The notes under the pieces are model-generated. The model did no database searches and was not told where the DNA came from. It saw only the letters and a list, made by a program, of their open reading frames with translations. Made by a program: the position numbers and the translations under genes. A stretch of 64,000 nucleotides of DNA from Opisthocomus hoazin (lineage: Eukaryota; Chordata; Aves; Opisthocomiformes; Opisthocomidae): NCBI RefSeq assembly GCF_030867145.1, contig NC_134415.1, forward strand, positions 6,240,417 through 6,304,416, in the 5' to 3' direction. Every line of letters begins with the position of its first letter. Within the stretch, counting starts at the first letter, position 1. This document shows, piece by piece, positions 49,180 to 60,817 of this stretch.

Positions 49180-50010
49180 CTTCTCGGGGTACAGCCGGCC
49201 TCTCCGTTGCCGGCCTGGCACGCCTCGTCCCGGGCTGCTGGGGGGCCCGCGGCCCGGTCGCGCCGGGGAGCGGGGTGGAGGGCGGGCGGCAGGGCGGCCG
49301 CGGGCCTAGCGCTGAGGAGAGGCGGCGGGCCCCGGGGAGGGGGGGGCCTCCCACAGCGCCTACAGGTCCCGTCGTGCCCCGCGGGCGCGGGAGGCCCTCC
49401 GGCATAGCTGCCCGCGGAGCCGCCTGCTCAAAAGCACGGCACGGCCCCCGGCACTGCCGAGGTTTCGGGAGGAGCAAGGCCCGGTATCACGCTCCGCTGC
49501 CCGCAGCTCCTCGCCGCACCTCCCCCGCCGCGGGTCGCGGCCCGGTTCACCCCGCCTGCACGGCGTCTCGGCGTCAGGCGGCCGTGCGGGCGTCCCGCCC
49601 TGCCGGGGCCGCGGGGGCGGAAGCGGGTTGCCGGGGGGACGCGGCCTGGCTCGGTGGCGGGATGAGCGGCAGGGAAGGTGATGGCGGCGGCGGGGCGGGT
49701 ACCTCTCCTCCTCCCCCGGCGCCCGGTTCAGCTCCCTGAGGCGGCAGGAGGCGGGGGGTGAGGCGGGAGGCTCCGTCGTGAGGCTCCGGTTCCCTTGGGC
49801 CGCGTCCGTGAGCTCTGGCCCGGCACCGGGAGAGCCCGGCCCTGCTCCGTCCGGGAGCCTTCGCCCTTCTGTGGTGGAAAAGCGGTCGCTGCGGCCGGGT
49901 GCCGGCTGTGTAAAGCGCTCGTAGCGGTAACTAACTGCGAGTAACGCCGCGCTCGCCTCGGGCCCGCGGTGGCGTAGCCGAGGCAGCCGGGCAGAGCTCC
50001 CTTCGGCCAG
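49180..50010. promoter_or_regulatory. TSNAX CpG island / promoter and exon 1
   Basis: G+C content and CpG density jump relative to the flanks and span the TSNAX start codon. No TATA box is obvious. The reading frame of exon 1 is open for about 200 codons upstream, but this reflects GC content. The human protein starts at the equivalent of the ATG at 49662. Confidence 0.85.
49662..49677 (+). CDS. TSNAX: TSNAX coding exon 1
   Basis: Only five codons plus one base are coding: M-S-G-R-E and the first base of Gly6. The exon ends at 49677 in phase 1 before the donor GTGATG, an imperfect but usable site. The start was chosen by alignment with human TSNAX (MSNKEG). The context GGGATGA has G at -3. 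The upstream part of the exon, in the CpG island, is 5' UTR. Confidence 0.88.
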
Positions 50011-51418
50011 AAAGCAGCCTCTGCAGAGAGGGAGCTGCCTTCTGGCTTTACTGCTGATTCTGCGTAAACTAAGGCGAGGTTACTGTTATTGCGGCCTGTG
50101 GTTTGCTGGTTTTCTACTTGCTGGTTATCCAGCAGAACCTCTCCTCTGCCCGTTCCCCTCCTCCTCTGCCCGTTCCCCTTCTCCTCTCCCCGTTCCTCTC
50201 CCCCCGTCCCTTCAAGGAGGGCCTGTTTGTTCCTGTGGGTCATTACGGTGTTCCCAACTTTTCGGGATGCTGTGGAGCGTTGAATTCTCTGCGCTGTTTC
50301 AGGGGTTGTGTTGGTAGCATTCTCAGCTGGTGCAGGAAAAACAAAACCCTGAACTCGTGTCCTAACAGAAAAGAAGGAAAAATACGGTTTTTGGTTTCCC
50401 TTTTTAGAAAGTAGCTGCGCCCACTTCTGGTTTTGGTTTGGGATGATAAACAATTGAACGGAAACATTTTAAAATCCAGTGTTCGTCTGTAACTTTTAAG
50501 TAGCTTCCTTTTGTTCTTGTAAGGAAACTCCATGGATTCAAAAAGGTGTGCTCATATGTAAGAGTTTGCCAAATTCTTGGCCTCTCTCAGGAACACAAAG
50601 TGTTCAGCTGTCACAACAAGGAGGCGGCGAGAGGGAGGAGTGGTTAAAACACGAATGACATGATGGTCGGTCCTGGGTGAAGGAAGGACGAAAGGAAGAA
50701 ACAGTACAAAGTGTAAATCAGTAGCAAAAACACAATCCGAAAGAGATGAGTTCTGGGTGAGAGTTGGAAAAGGGAGGCTGAGGAAGGCCAGTTGAAGGGA
50801 ACAGCTGTATCGGGGTGAAAAGAGAAGAAACGGGTTAATGGGCAGAGTGTACGGACGGAAGATGCTGTGTGGGATAAACCTGCTTACCTGGATAATGGCA
50901 GTCTACTGAAACTGTGCCTTTCTGATTACTGAAGACCCATGACATAAATAATGAAGAGTAATGAAAAACTTGCGGTTTTAATGACTCCTGTCAAGTTAAA
51001 TATTCAAAATATTTTTTTAAAAAAAAAGTGAGAGGGAAGAAAAAATGTCTAAAGGTCTAATCGTGCAGGCCATTGCTCACACAGGGATTTCAGTGCAGCC
51101 ATTCACTTCCAGAAAAAAAAAAACGTAAAAGGGTGTGAAGACATTATGCAAAAAAAAAAAAAGACAGACTTAAGATCCTACCACGCTCATCCATTGAAAT
51201 TGGTAGGATTTTTTCTAATTTTCACTAGGAATGTGGTGGCAGAAGTAGCAAGCTAACGTGAAGATGATGTCAGTCGGTAATAAGGTTCATCCCATTACCT
51301 TCTTCTATCCCGTAAAATATGGATATAGTTTGGAATGCTCTGAAGAGAGCACTCTTATGCTCTGGCAAAACTGCTTTATTTTTAAATATATTTTTTTGTG
51401 TGTATCTTCTATTAATAG
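49678..51418 (+). other. TSNAX: TSNAX intron 1
   Basis: The 1.74-kb intron begins GC-rich, inside the CpG island, and turns AT-rich. It ends with TTCTATTAATAG, with a pyrimidine/AT tract before it. An imperfect CTCCTCTGCCCGTTCCC tandem patch lies at 50150-50210. No other feature is seen. Confidence 0.85.
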
Positions 51419-51526
51419 GATCGGGTGGGTTCAGAAAACGAAAGCATGACAATTTTCCACATGGTCAAAGAAGAGAGGAAAAAGAGAATGTCAATCCATC
51501 GTCAGCTTTGATGACATCTTTTAAAT
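51419..51526 (+). CDS. TSNAX: TSNAX coding exon 2 (nuclear localisation signal)
   Basis: Encodes residues 6-42 and begins and ends in phase 1, with donor GTAAGT at 51527. The peptide [13 protein letters not shown] is identical to human. The basic clusters RKRKH and QRREEK form the bipartite nuclear localisation signal known in TRAX, which imports translin. The [11 protein letters not shown] tail is more diverged and one residue longer than in human. Confidence 0.95.
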
Positions 51527-54500
51527 GTAAGTAAGCATCTGGAAAGCCCGATGATAAAAGCCTGGTGTAGAAATTGCTAGGAAATCGCTAGTATTTAGTG
51601 ATGGAATAAACCATTTTCTTGGGGGGAGAAACTTGAAACTAGTTGGACTCCTGCTGCAGACATCTAGAGCCTGGTGTTTTGCGTTGTGCGCAGTAGAGTC
51701 CCGGCGGTGGGATTTCACGTAGCTCCCCCCCCGACTCTCCCTTTTTCATCTGACCCGCGAACGGGCCCTTTGGAGGCAGAGAACTGCAAGATCTGGCAGA
51801 GGTGTGACGCAAAATCTGAGCCATGGGGACAGGAGGAGGAGATGGCTGCCTTTGGGGAGACTGAGAAGGCTCTTAGCTGGTGGCCTTAGCTCCAGTGCAT
51901 GAGCTATTTTAACGTAAAACTGGATGCATTGATTTGCAAGGTGTTTATGCATGCACTTTTTAAAAATGAGAGTTTAGCTTAACTAATAGAGGCTCGTATG
52001 TAGACACTTGTTTCAGTTTGAGTGCCTTTTTAAAATTAGCTTATGTTTCAGTTTCTTTAAATAAGCAAGTGTAAACTTCTCTCCAACCAAATTGTTTCTA
52101 TAGGGCTTTGCACAAAACCTGATTTAAACTCCAGTAAATTTAGTTGAACTTTCTCATTAGACAAGCCCTAACAAGGCAAAGTTGAGCTTCAGAAATGAGA
52201 AGCCTTGACAGAAGAAGGAAGGAGATGTGATGCAGGGAACAGATAAATGCTTGGTGTAAAATTGTCACCACCCCCCCTATTTTTTATGAAGCTAAGGAGG
52301 GTGAAGAAGTAAGAGCTGGATGGCTGTTATAGATGGTCCCTTCAACGTTGTAATTTCCTTGCTTTCTTTAAAACAGATATTTGGGTTTTTTTCTGTGTAA
52401 GTCAGCTTGGCAGATGATTAACTTTGACCCCTGAACTTTTATATTGAATAATATACCTACACTTGCGCTTGAATTGAGTAGTGCAACTATAGTCAACTTT
52501 AATTTTTTACTCTTAAGCATGTCAGTTTATCATAAGGCTGCCATTAATTCAAATTCAAAAGAACCTGTGTTTCCCTCTTTTCCTGTAAGCTCCAGTAAGC
52601 AGTGTTTGGTTAATTTCAGAAAGGCCGTAAGGAACGTGGTTTATTCAGCTTTTCAAAGATCCACTCTTTGTATTGCACTAGAGCTTATAAGCCCTAGGTG
52701 GAGACGCTGGTGGTCTTTGTGTCCGTGTCAGGCACAAGCGTTGAGAAAAGGTGTGCTCCAGGTGGCTTGCAGTTGAGCAAGCTGTAGGAGGTGAACTGGA
52801 GTTCTGCGCCATTTCTGTGTGTGTTGCCTGAAACTAAACAACTTAATGTGTGAAATTAAATGGTTATACACCTTTTGCTCTTTTTCATCTCTTTGGAAAA
52901 ATGTTGTGATTGAATTGATGTAGTTACCTGTTGGCACCAAAGACTTCTAAAAAATTAATGAGAAACTGTCTTCTATAATAATAATTAATCAAAACCCAAG
53001 AAGTATTCAGTTACATCTTTTCTTGCTTAATACATTTTAGACGTGACAGCTCAGTGATACAGAGAGTGGATAGTATTGTGGTTTGTAAAGTTCAGATTTA
53101 TGGAGTGTTATTTTTAGTGGTCTGATTCTGCACCACCAAAATCAATAGAGTCTGAGTCTCTGCTTTCAGTGATAGATTAGACATTAAAGTGGAATGTGTG
53201 GAGGAAAGGGCTTTGTGGTCTCGATGTGTGAGCCTGGAGAATCCCCTAAGTTCTAATCCTTTGCAGTTTTACGCAACAGTACAGCAGGTTTTCGTGCATC
53301 CTGTTAGCCTAAAGATTACTGTATTTGTCTGTGCTTTACTTCAGGTCACAAAACACTTCCTAGTAGTCCCTAACAGGTTTAAAATCTAACGTAAAAGTCT
53401 AAAAGCTACAACTGTCCAGAAGAGATCAGCGGCATTGCTGATATTGTAGATCTTCAGAATAGTGAATTTCCTTCCTGGTAGATGAAACTGGTAAATGGTC
53501 ATTGGAAATGTCATATATGGCATCCTACGAAGGAAAGTACCAGCCACCCTCCTGCAAGTCCCCGTCACTCTGATGTGAGGGGAAATTTCTTCGTGACGAT
53601 AATTCAGTGGTGGACTTGACTCTCAGAATTTGGAAAAGGCACGCCAGTCAGACTTGTGAAAGATTTAAAAGATCAGTAGGAGCGTTTGTGACTTATTTTA
53701 GAATTTCAGAAGAAGATTAGGGAGAGCAGAGCAAAATAAGAGGAACCAAGTTTTTATCAAGGCGATGAGAAATACGGTTACTTTTGTAGCTTCATCTAAA
53801 CTTTGCTTGCCAGCAAACTGCCACACTTTTCCAAAGGATATTCGTTTGCCAGACCCTTTGAAAATGTAACCCCGTAGCTCATTTTCACCATCGTCTTGCA
53901 TGGACGCTTTAACACCTCAGTCAGTCACGCAGGAAATGCGTTACAGTTCTATTAATGGTTTATTTAGTGGAATAATGGTCTATAAAATGTTAATGGTATC
54001 TGTGAAACATTCATAATGTTTGACTGTGATAACCAGATACACATCCTTTCTTTGCTGTGTTCCTTGTAGTTAGAGAGAATTTACATCAGTAAGTCAGAAA
54101 TCTTTTTTTAAGTAATTGATCTCACTTTGCTTTAATAATTCTAGTTCTTAGGGATATTAAACTACTTGACTTTTCGCCAAGTCTAGTTGGGATGTGAAAT
54201 GGAACCTTTCTTTTTACTAACTGGTGCATTTTTAACAGTGTCTGTGCCTTAGTCAAATGCCACTTTTTTTGTTTGTTTGTTTGTTTTGTTTTAGAGACTG
54301 GTGATTCTTACTAATGATTCTAGGGTTTTATTTTTTTAATTAGTCTTGCTGAATTTGGGTGAAATTTTAAGTCAGTTTCCTGAACAGCGGTATTGCAGAA
54401 TAGATTTTACTACTTCAAACAAGTATTTTACCTTAAAATTGTTTGGGCTGCCTTAAAGCATCATCAGAGTTGACATATATTTAAACCTGACTTACTAAAC

Positions 54501-55325
54501 AAAAGTAGTATTAACGATGGATTTTTGCTGCTCCAGACTGAAGTTTAATAGACACGTTGTTGCCTAAACGTTACTGTTCAGCCTGGAGAAGAGAAGGCTC
54601 CGGGGTGACCTTAGAGCAGCTGCCAGTACTTGAAGGGGCCTACAGGAAGGATGGAGAGGGGCTTTTCACAAGGGTGTGTAGTGATAGGACAATGGGGAAC
54701 GGCTGTAAACTAAAAGAGGGCAGATTTAGATGAGATATTCGGAAGAAATTCTTCCCCATGAGGGTGGTGAGGCCCTGGCCCAGGTTGTCCAGAGAAGCTG
54801 TGGCTGCCCCCTCCCTGGCAGGGTTCAAGGCCAGGTTGGATGGAGCTCTGAGCAACCTGGTCTGGTGGAAGATGTCCCTGCTGATGGCAGGGGGGTTGGA
54901 ACCAGATGATCTTTAAGGTCCCTTCCAACCCAAACCATTCTGTGCTGCTATGATTCTATAAAGATACAGGTTGGTGCCTCAAAGAGGTTTTCAGAGCAAG
55001 CTGCATTTGAAGTGCCAGAATCACACTTAGGTGTGCACTGGGTGCACTGCTCAGCCCATACCTGCCCCGCAGGAGTTGCCATGTGTCATTTCAGAAACGA
55101 TTTTGTGCCTTTGCTGAGTGGCGAGCTGCGTGCCAAGCACCGGCTGCAGTGCTGCACAACAGCCCTGACAGGCCATGGGGGTCTCCGCAGCCGTGCCCCA
55201 CCCCGGGGCGAACGCTGGTGGGCCCCAGCCCTCCCAGCAGTTACGGCAGCACGGGCTCTCTGCTCTTCCCCGACGCTGTATACGTGTAGTAACCATGCTT
55301 CTTGCTGTAATGATTGACTCCACAG
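51527..55325 (+). other. TSNAX: TSNAX intron 2
   Basis: A 3.8-kb AT-rich intron containing a (TTTG)n patch at about 54268-54295 and one CR1 fragment at 54577-54960 (listed). Conserved exons are absent. It ends at TTGACTCCACAG. Confidence 0.85.
54577..54960 (+). mobile_element. CR1 LINE 3' fragment in TSNAX intron 2
   Basis: Begins TTCAGCCTGGAGAAGAGAAG and ends CTGCTATGATTCTATA. By eye it differs from the 11704-12079 copy at only a few percent of positions, and it has the same orientation. Confidence 0.93.
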
Positions 55326-55440
55326 CATTTCAGCTGGAGCTTGACACCAGGCACGATAAATATGAACGGCTTGTGAAGCTCAGTCGTGATATCACTATCG
55401 AAAGCAAAAGAACGATATTTCTGCTCCACAGGTTTACCAG
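55326..55440 (+). CDS. TSNAX: TSNAX coding exon 3
   Basis: Encodes [20 protein letters not shown] and [19 protein letters not shown], nearly identical to human ([20 protein letters not shown]..). These are the first long helices of the translin/TRAX fold. It starts in phase 1 after CCACAG and ends in phase 2 before GTGAGT. Confidence 0.96.
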
Positions 55441-56922
55441 GTGAGTCACACAGAGTGTGAAAGTGTTCGCAGAAACCTAGAAGCTGCCGTGCAGTCTTCT
55501 CTGTATTTGTGATAAATAGCTGCAATGTTCTGATGAGAGGAATTTAATTAACTTCCCATAAACATCCTTGAGGGTGGATGTAGCTAATGAATGCACGCTC
55601 CAGTCAGAGAACTGAAAGATGCCCGTTCAGGTTCCTCAGCTGGTTTTAATGGCGCATTAAATAGGATCAGAGTAGCAGGGTGTAACAACAGGTGGGAGCT
55701 TTCCGTCGAGAAGAGAGTGCACCCTTCCTCCAGGCTAGGAGGAAGCCTCCTGCCGCTGCTGCTACTTCCCCACTGCTGCTACTCCAAGCAACCTTTGGAA
55801 GCCACAGACAAACTAGAATAACAACAGGAAAATCTGAAGCTTTGCGTAGCGTGTTGTGGAAGCTGTTTACTGTATGTGTCAGACACGCGTCCTGCGTGTT
55901 ACAGTTAGAACAGCGTTCCCCTTCCCATATTTATTTTTTGTCACCTATCGATGCATTTCTGCTGTGGTAGTAACTATTTATAGTTACCATAGTAGTAACA
56001 GTTATAAATAGGAATTATCTTTTTAACCTGGTCTTCTTCTGCAGTGTGGCGTTGTGACAATTCTAGTAACTGCTACAGCCTTGACTGTAAATAGCTACTC
56101 CCACTGCAGGGGCTAGATATGCTGGGAACTGGCAGAGGAAAGAACAACAACAAAAAACCTCCTCTTTACTCCAAATTTTAGATTCCTGTTTTGTAAGATA
56201 TTCCTGTTTTTGTGAGAGTGGAAGCTTTCCATGCTGTATTTTTATTTCCTTCTCCTTTGCTTTGTGCTATTATTGTGGCTTTTCTTTCAGAAATCTGTTT
56301 GCTTTTAAATGTTTTCTTGAGAGCAGTCTACCAGTAGTTCCTCAAATAGATTGTAAACTAATATACCATATAGCTTATTTGAGGGAGGGGGAAGGTTAAA
56401 GGAAATTAGATAAACTAAACTTAAAATGCTAAGCATGTATTGTGGTTGTGAATCAGATATTTCAGCTGTTCCTGAACAGCATAGTCCATAATTACTTTCT
56501 AAAAAAAAAAATCACATGTAGAAGTAGATCATGTATTTGTATTTTGTAATGTATTGCAAAATATTCGTTCATTGTTCCCTTCCCCCCGAGGCTGAAGGAC
56601 TTCTGTAAATACTGCTAGTTTTCTGGAATGCTTTTTTGAAGCCTTTGCACGTGTTTCTCATTGTTCTTGAGCAATAATTAAAATTCCAGTCTGGAATAAA
56701 CATCATGCTACCAAAGCTGTTTGGCTGGTTGATTATTTTCATGGTAAGAATCTACAGAATTTCAGAATCTGAAAGTCAAACTGTTTCTTATTCCGATACC
56801 AGCTTTGCTTTTTCCTGAAGCCATTGAAAATGTATTGGTTAATAAAGGAAAATGTGTAATTTTTTTAACTGTTTGCTCATGTTCTGAAAGCTGCTCTTTC
56901 AGTTTCTGTTTTATGATTGCAG
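55441..56922 (+). other. TSNAX: TSNAX intron 3
   Basis: A 1.48-kb AT-rich intron with a (A)n run near 56501-56510. It ends at TTATGATTGCAG. No embedded repeat is recognised. Confidence 0.85.
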
Positions 56923-57053
56923 TGCTCCCAATGGGGAAGAAATAATCAATGAATCTGAAGTCAAGCTGGATGCTGTCAGACGGAAGATTAAGCAGGTTGC
57001 ACAAGAGCTGATTGGAGAAGACATGTATCAGTTCCATAGGGCTATATCGCCAG
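56923..57053 (+). CDS. TSNAX: TSNAX coding exon 4
   Basis: Encodes [20 protein letters not shown] and continues through [20 protein letters not shown] to a Gly codon interrupted by the donor GTAAAT. It matches human ([20 protein letters not shown]..). The exon ends in phase 1 just before the segment that carries the catalytic acidic residues of TRAX, so the active site is not visible in this window. Confidence 0.95.
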
Positions 57054-59361
57054 GTAAATTATTTTAAAATGGGGAAAGTACGCGATTTTGCACAAAGCTT
57101 CGTTTGTCTTTGTGTACCAGTGGTTCCTCTTCATGCCACGGGTCTGAATTTGGCACATCTCTATGGTTATAAATTAGGACTCAGATTAACCTTTGCTGTT
57201 AGCAAAGTTAGCTCTCGTACTGGAGAGGCTGTTGCCCTACAGTCTTCTTATCATTGCAGTGAAATAGAGATGTAAATGGGAGACAGCAACTGGAAAAATT
57301 TGGACCCTGACCTATGAGCTGGGAGTAGTTTTCATGAATGTGCCGGCTGGTCTTCTCTGGCTGAGAGGACTGTGTGTGACACACGCATTTACCCCACCTG
57401 AAGAGTTATAATGTTTGGAGGAGAATGGGAGCAACGAATACGAAATTATCCCATTTTGAGTTGATAAAGTTCATTAATTAAAATCCTTAGATTAGCGTTT
57501 TCTTTCTTCTAAAGACTCGGAATGTGTTTCTCTCTCTGCTACAAGCATTAAATCCATTCATATCTGTTTCAATCGCATTTTTTTCTGCTCGTCGCTGTAG
57601 ATAGCAGTCTTTACTACCATCCGTGAGGTACTGAGTCCTAGTGCTTTCATGACTCTCGCTGTCACATCATATTTCTTTGCTGACAGTCTGAATCTTACCT
57701 AAAATTGTTATGCCTTGTTTGTGGCAACGTATCTGTAAAATATGTAACTGCTTCTTTGACGTCTTAGTCATGGTATAAAAGTGTCTTGTGTTTATCAATC
57801 TTGTTTTAAACACACTGGAATCCTGCATATCTTTCCTTGTTCAGGCAAGACTTCTTCAGCTGAGGAGAGCTGAAGATTTGCCTTGAATGATTTAATTGTT
57901 TAAAAATGTCCATAGGATTGATTTGATAAACTAGCAGCAAATACATCTCTGTAATTTACAAGACAAACGGTGCGCAGGTTGACTTGTGCTGATGTCTTAC
58001 ACAAACTTAAGTTTGTTCAGAGTGAGACAGCTCTTACATGAAAGCTCAGTTTGGCACTTTTGAACCAGAAGGAGCTTGCCATGCTAGTCGTCAGTGGCTC
58101 TACTTCAGTTCCACAGCCTTATTACCTGTGGTGCATTGGGTTGTTCAAACTAAATGTAAGTAATTATTCTCAGAAAAGCTACTTAGAATCTGTGTGCGTC
58201 TTGCTGCTGTTTATAGCTTAGTACTGTACGGAGGCAATGAAAAGAAAGAGATAATTCAAAACTCCGATACTACAGATGACCTCAAACTGTGAACAATATT
58301 AGCCCAGGTATATTACGAGTATTTCGAAATGCTGAAAATGTGTTTGGATTTTCATTTTAAGAACTGCTGATAAAGCTGAAAATCCTTGCATTCAGTTTTG
58401 TGAACAAAAATTTTTGAAAGCTTCATTGAGGCTTGTAAACCTTGTCTGAATAATCCCCTGAAGTTTGTGGTCCCGTGTGAGTCCTATAATGCTGTCTCTA
58501 AAACAACAGCATCTGAGGTCTGCTACCTCGTGAATTTTTGTGAGACCTCGTGATACGAACTATCAGCCTTGCCCTGTGAGCAAAATTGTGATGGTGTAAC
58601 CAGTTACCCAGCATCAGCTGCTTCACCTGAATTGTCTCCGTTTTCTTAGTACGTGGCTTTGTGCCTGTAAATTCAAAAAGGCCTACCTACCTCTGCTTTT
58701 ACTGAGGGGCAGCTTGCCTGGAATTAGCTTGCGTTCATCTCAGACGTGACAGAGTATGCCTACATAGCAGACATATGGAAACTTATCACGCAATAACTCC
58801 TCTGTGTACCAATGCCTTATAAAGCGAGTGAGCAAACCTGGCACTAGGTTCCTACTTCCAGCTTCTCCCCTCTGAATAAAATAAATTACCAGTTTGGGTG
58901 TTTAAAGAATACATCTTTTCCAACCTGAAAAGTTAAAGTTTTTTTTCATATGAAAGATATGTAAACTTAAGCTAGCCATAGCAACCTGAAAATAAAGAAA
59001 TTAATGAAAAAAATTCTGTTCAGGTTTGCTTTGTGTATTCAGTAAATACTCCTACAGAGGCAGCTACGCTGATTCTCCTGCGTAATTGATTTCTGACTTG
59101 CATAAAAGTATCTGTTAATATCAAAATGGATGTGAATAAACTCTTTAGAAAACAACTGGAAATATGTTATCAGAAACAGTTCAGCATTTCTAAACCTCTT
59201 CCCCAGCATTTTAAATCTCAGCCTCTCAAAGTGAGTAGGATGCATTTGTCCATTGTAGAGCAGCCCAAATTACTGTAGACCTTTAGCAGAGGAAGTTAGA
59301 GGCCTGCTGCATGGCTGTGGTAACTCAGTGCCACCACAGCTGCAAATCTCTTAGAGTAGAC

Positions 59362-59872
59362 TAGGCTGTTTCAGTTGGAAGGCACCTACAACGATCATCT
59401 AGTCCAACTGCCTGACCAGTTTGGGACTGACCAAGTCAAAGCGGGTTGTTAAGGGCATTGCCCAAATGTCTCTTAAACAGGGACAGGCTTGGGGCATCGA
59501 CCACCTCTCTAGGAAGCCTGATCCAGTGTCCGACCACCCTCTCAGTAAGGAAGTGTTTCCTCATGTCAAGTCCAAACCTCCCTGATGGACGCAGCTTTGA
59601 GCCATTCCCACGCATCCTGTCCCTGGGTACCAGGGAGGAGAGCTCAGCACCTCCCTCCCCACGCCCCCTCCTCAGGATTCTGGGCAGAGCAATGAGGTCG
59701 CCCCTCGGCCTCCTCCAAGCTAGACAAGCCCAGAGCCCTCAGCTGCTCCTCCCAGGACGTGCCTTCCAGCCCTTCCACCAGCTGTGTTGCCCTCCTTGGA
59801 TGCATTCAGGGACCTTCACATCCTTCTTAAATTGTCGGGCCCACACCCGTACACAGTTCTGTATACAACAGC
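59362..59872 (-). mobile_element. CR1-like LINE 3' fragment of a divergent subfamily
   Basis: Contains TTTCAGTTGGAAGGCACCTA, CATCTAGTCCAACTGCCTG, CTCTCAGTAAGGAAGTGTTT and CAGCTGCTCCTCCCAGGACG in CR1 order. It lacks a clear ATTCTGTG tail and differs in the 3' block from the other copies, so it belongs to another CR1 subfamily. Confidence 0.85.
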
Positions 59873-60803
59873 ACATCCCTAACATTTGCAGGGGTCTTGG
59901 AGTGAGATTGTCATAGAATTAAAGAATATTCTTACTACAGTCTTAAGGTAACAAGAGAATGAATCTTACTGACCTCTCTAGATAAAAAGAAAGGACGGCA
60001 AAGAGGTGTTAGGACATTAACTAATAAGGGGGAGGGGAAGCGGACTCTGCTGCCCATCTTTCCAGCGATCAGGTGTGCAGCCTCAAACAAATGCTAAAGA
60101 AAACTAAAAGATAGAAATACACAGTCCCCCATTGCATTTCTGGATTGAAAACTGAAAATGGCTCTGCTTTTACGTTTTTCCTCTCTTCAGGTGACATGAG
60201 CAAATGGCAAGTCTGTGGAATCTCATCAGTTGTCTGGTACTGCCTGGCCCTGAGATCTCCCCGTGGTTTCTGTAATTAGGTAGTTCTTGCCTCATTAAGA
60301 AGACTGTATATAAAATCCAACCGAAATAAGTTGCCTTCATGCCATTTCTGTAGGTCATCCACAGCGTCTGCTTGAGTCCTAGCTCTTCTACGTGATGCTG
60401 CTCTGTGCGGGGAGTTTGTGCCAGCTGGTGTCCACTGCGCATGGTTTGTAAGGGCGCGTGGTAGGATCGACGCGTCACCGAGAGGACAGGGAGTGCTTTT
60501 AGGCATTGCTTAAATGAGCTGCTGTGTATAACAAGTATGAAATGCAAACTTTTAGCCAGAGCTTTACTCTTACCTTGTTCGTTAAATCCTGCGCTTTCCA
60601 GTCAGTCGTTGGGATGGCAAAAAAAGGAATGTGCAGGCTTCAAGACTTGGAGACGTTGATCGTGCTGAGGCTAGGATCAAGGAGGTGTCAGAGATGGGAG
60701 GATGCTTGGTGTCAGCATTATGAAGCTCCGATACAAAACCTAGAGATGCGAAGAGTGAGGGGGCAGTTAGATGAAGAGCGACTGTGAGGGGGAGTGCTGT
60801 ATT

Positions 60804-60817
60804 CCCCCCCCCCCCCC
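60804..60817. repeat. Poly-C mononucleotide run
   Basis: Fourteen consecutive C residues. Likely polymorphic and error-prone in sequencing. Confidence 0.95.

Larger units (their letters stand above)
49662..57053 (+). other. TSNAX: TSNAX (TRAX) gene, exons 1-4 of the coding region; continues beyond the window
   Basis: Translin-associated factor X pairs with translin (TSN) in C3PO, an endoribonuclease that removes the siRNA passenger strand and trims pre-tRNA fragments. Coding exons are 49662-49677, 51419-51526, 55326-55440 and 56923-57053, and all introns are GT-AG. The joined peptide follows human TSNAX closely from [18 protein letters not shown] through [12 protein letters not shown] to [12 protein letters not shown]. 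Human residues after G123, including catalytic E126, E129 and D193, lie in exons to the right. I did not find the LQEYVEAVSF exon in 57054-64000. In human the next gene is DISC1. Confidence 0.95.

Noticed and set aside
49044-49739. Long N-terminal extension of TSNAX or separate 231-codon protein in the CpG island
   Set aside because: The frame is open because of base composition and reads through the exon 1 donor. Human TSNAX starts at the equivalent of 49662, and exon 2 joins precisely there.
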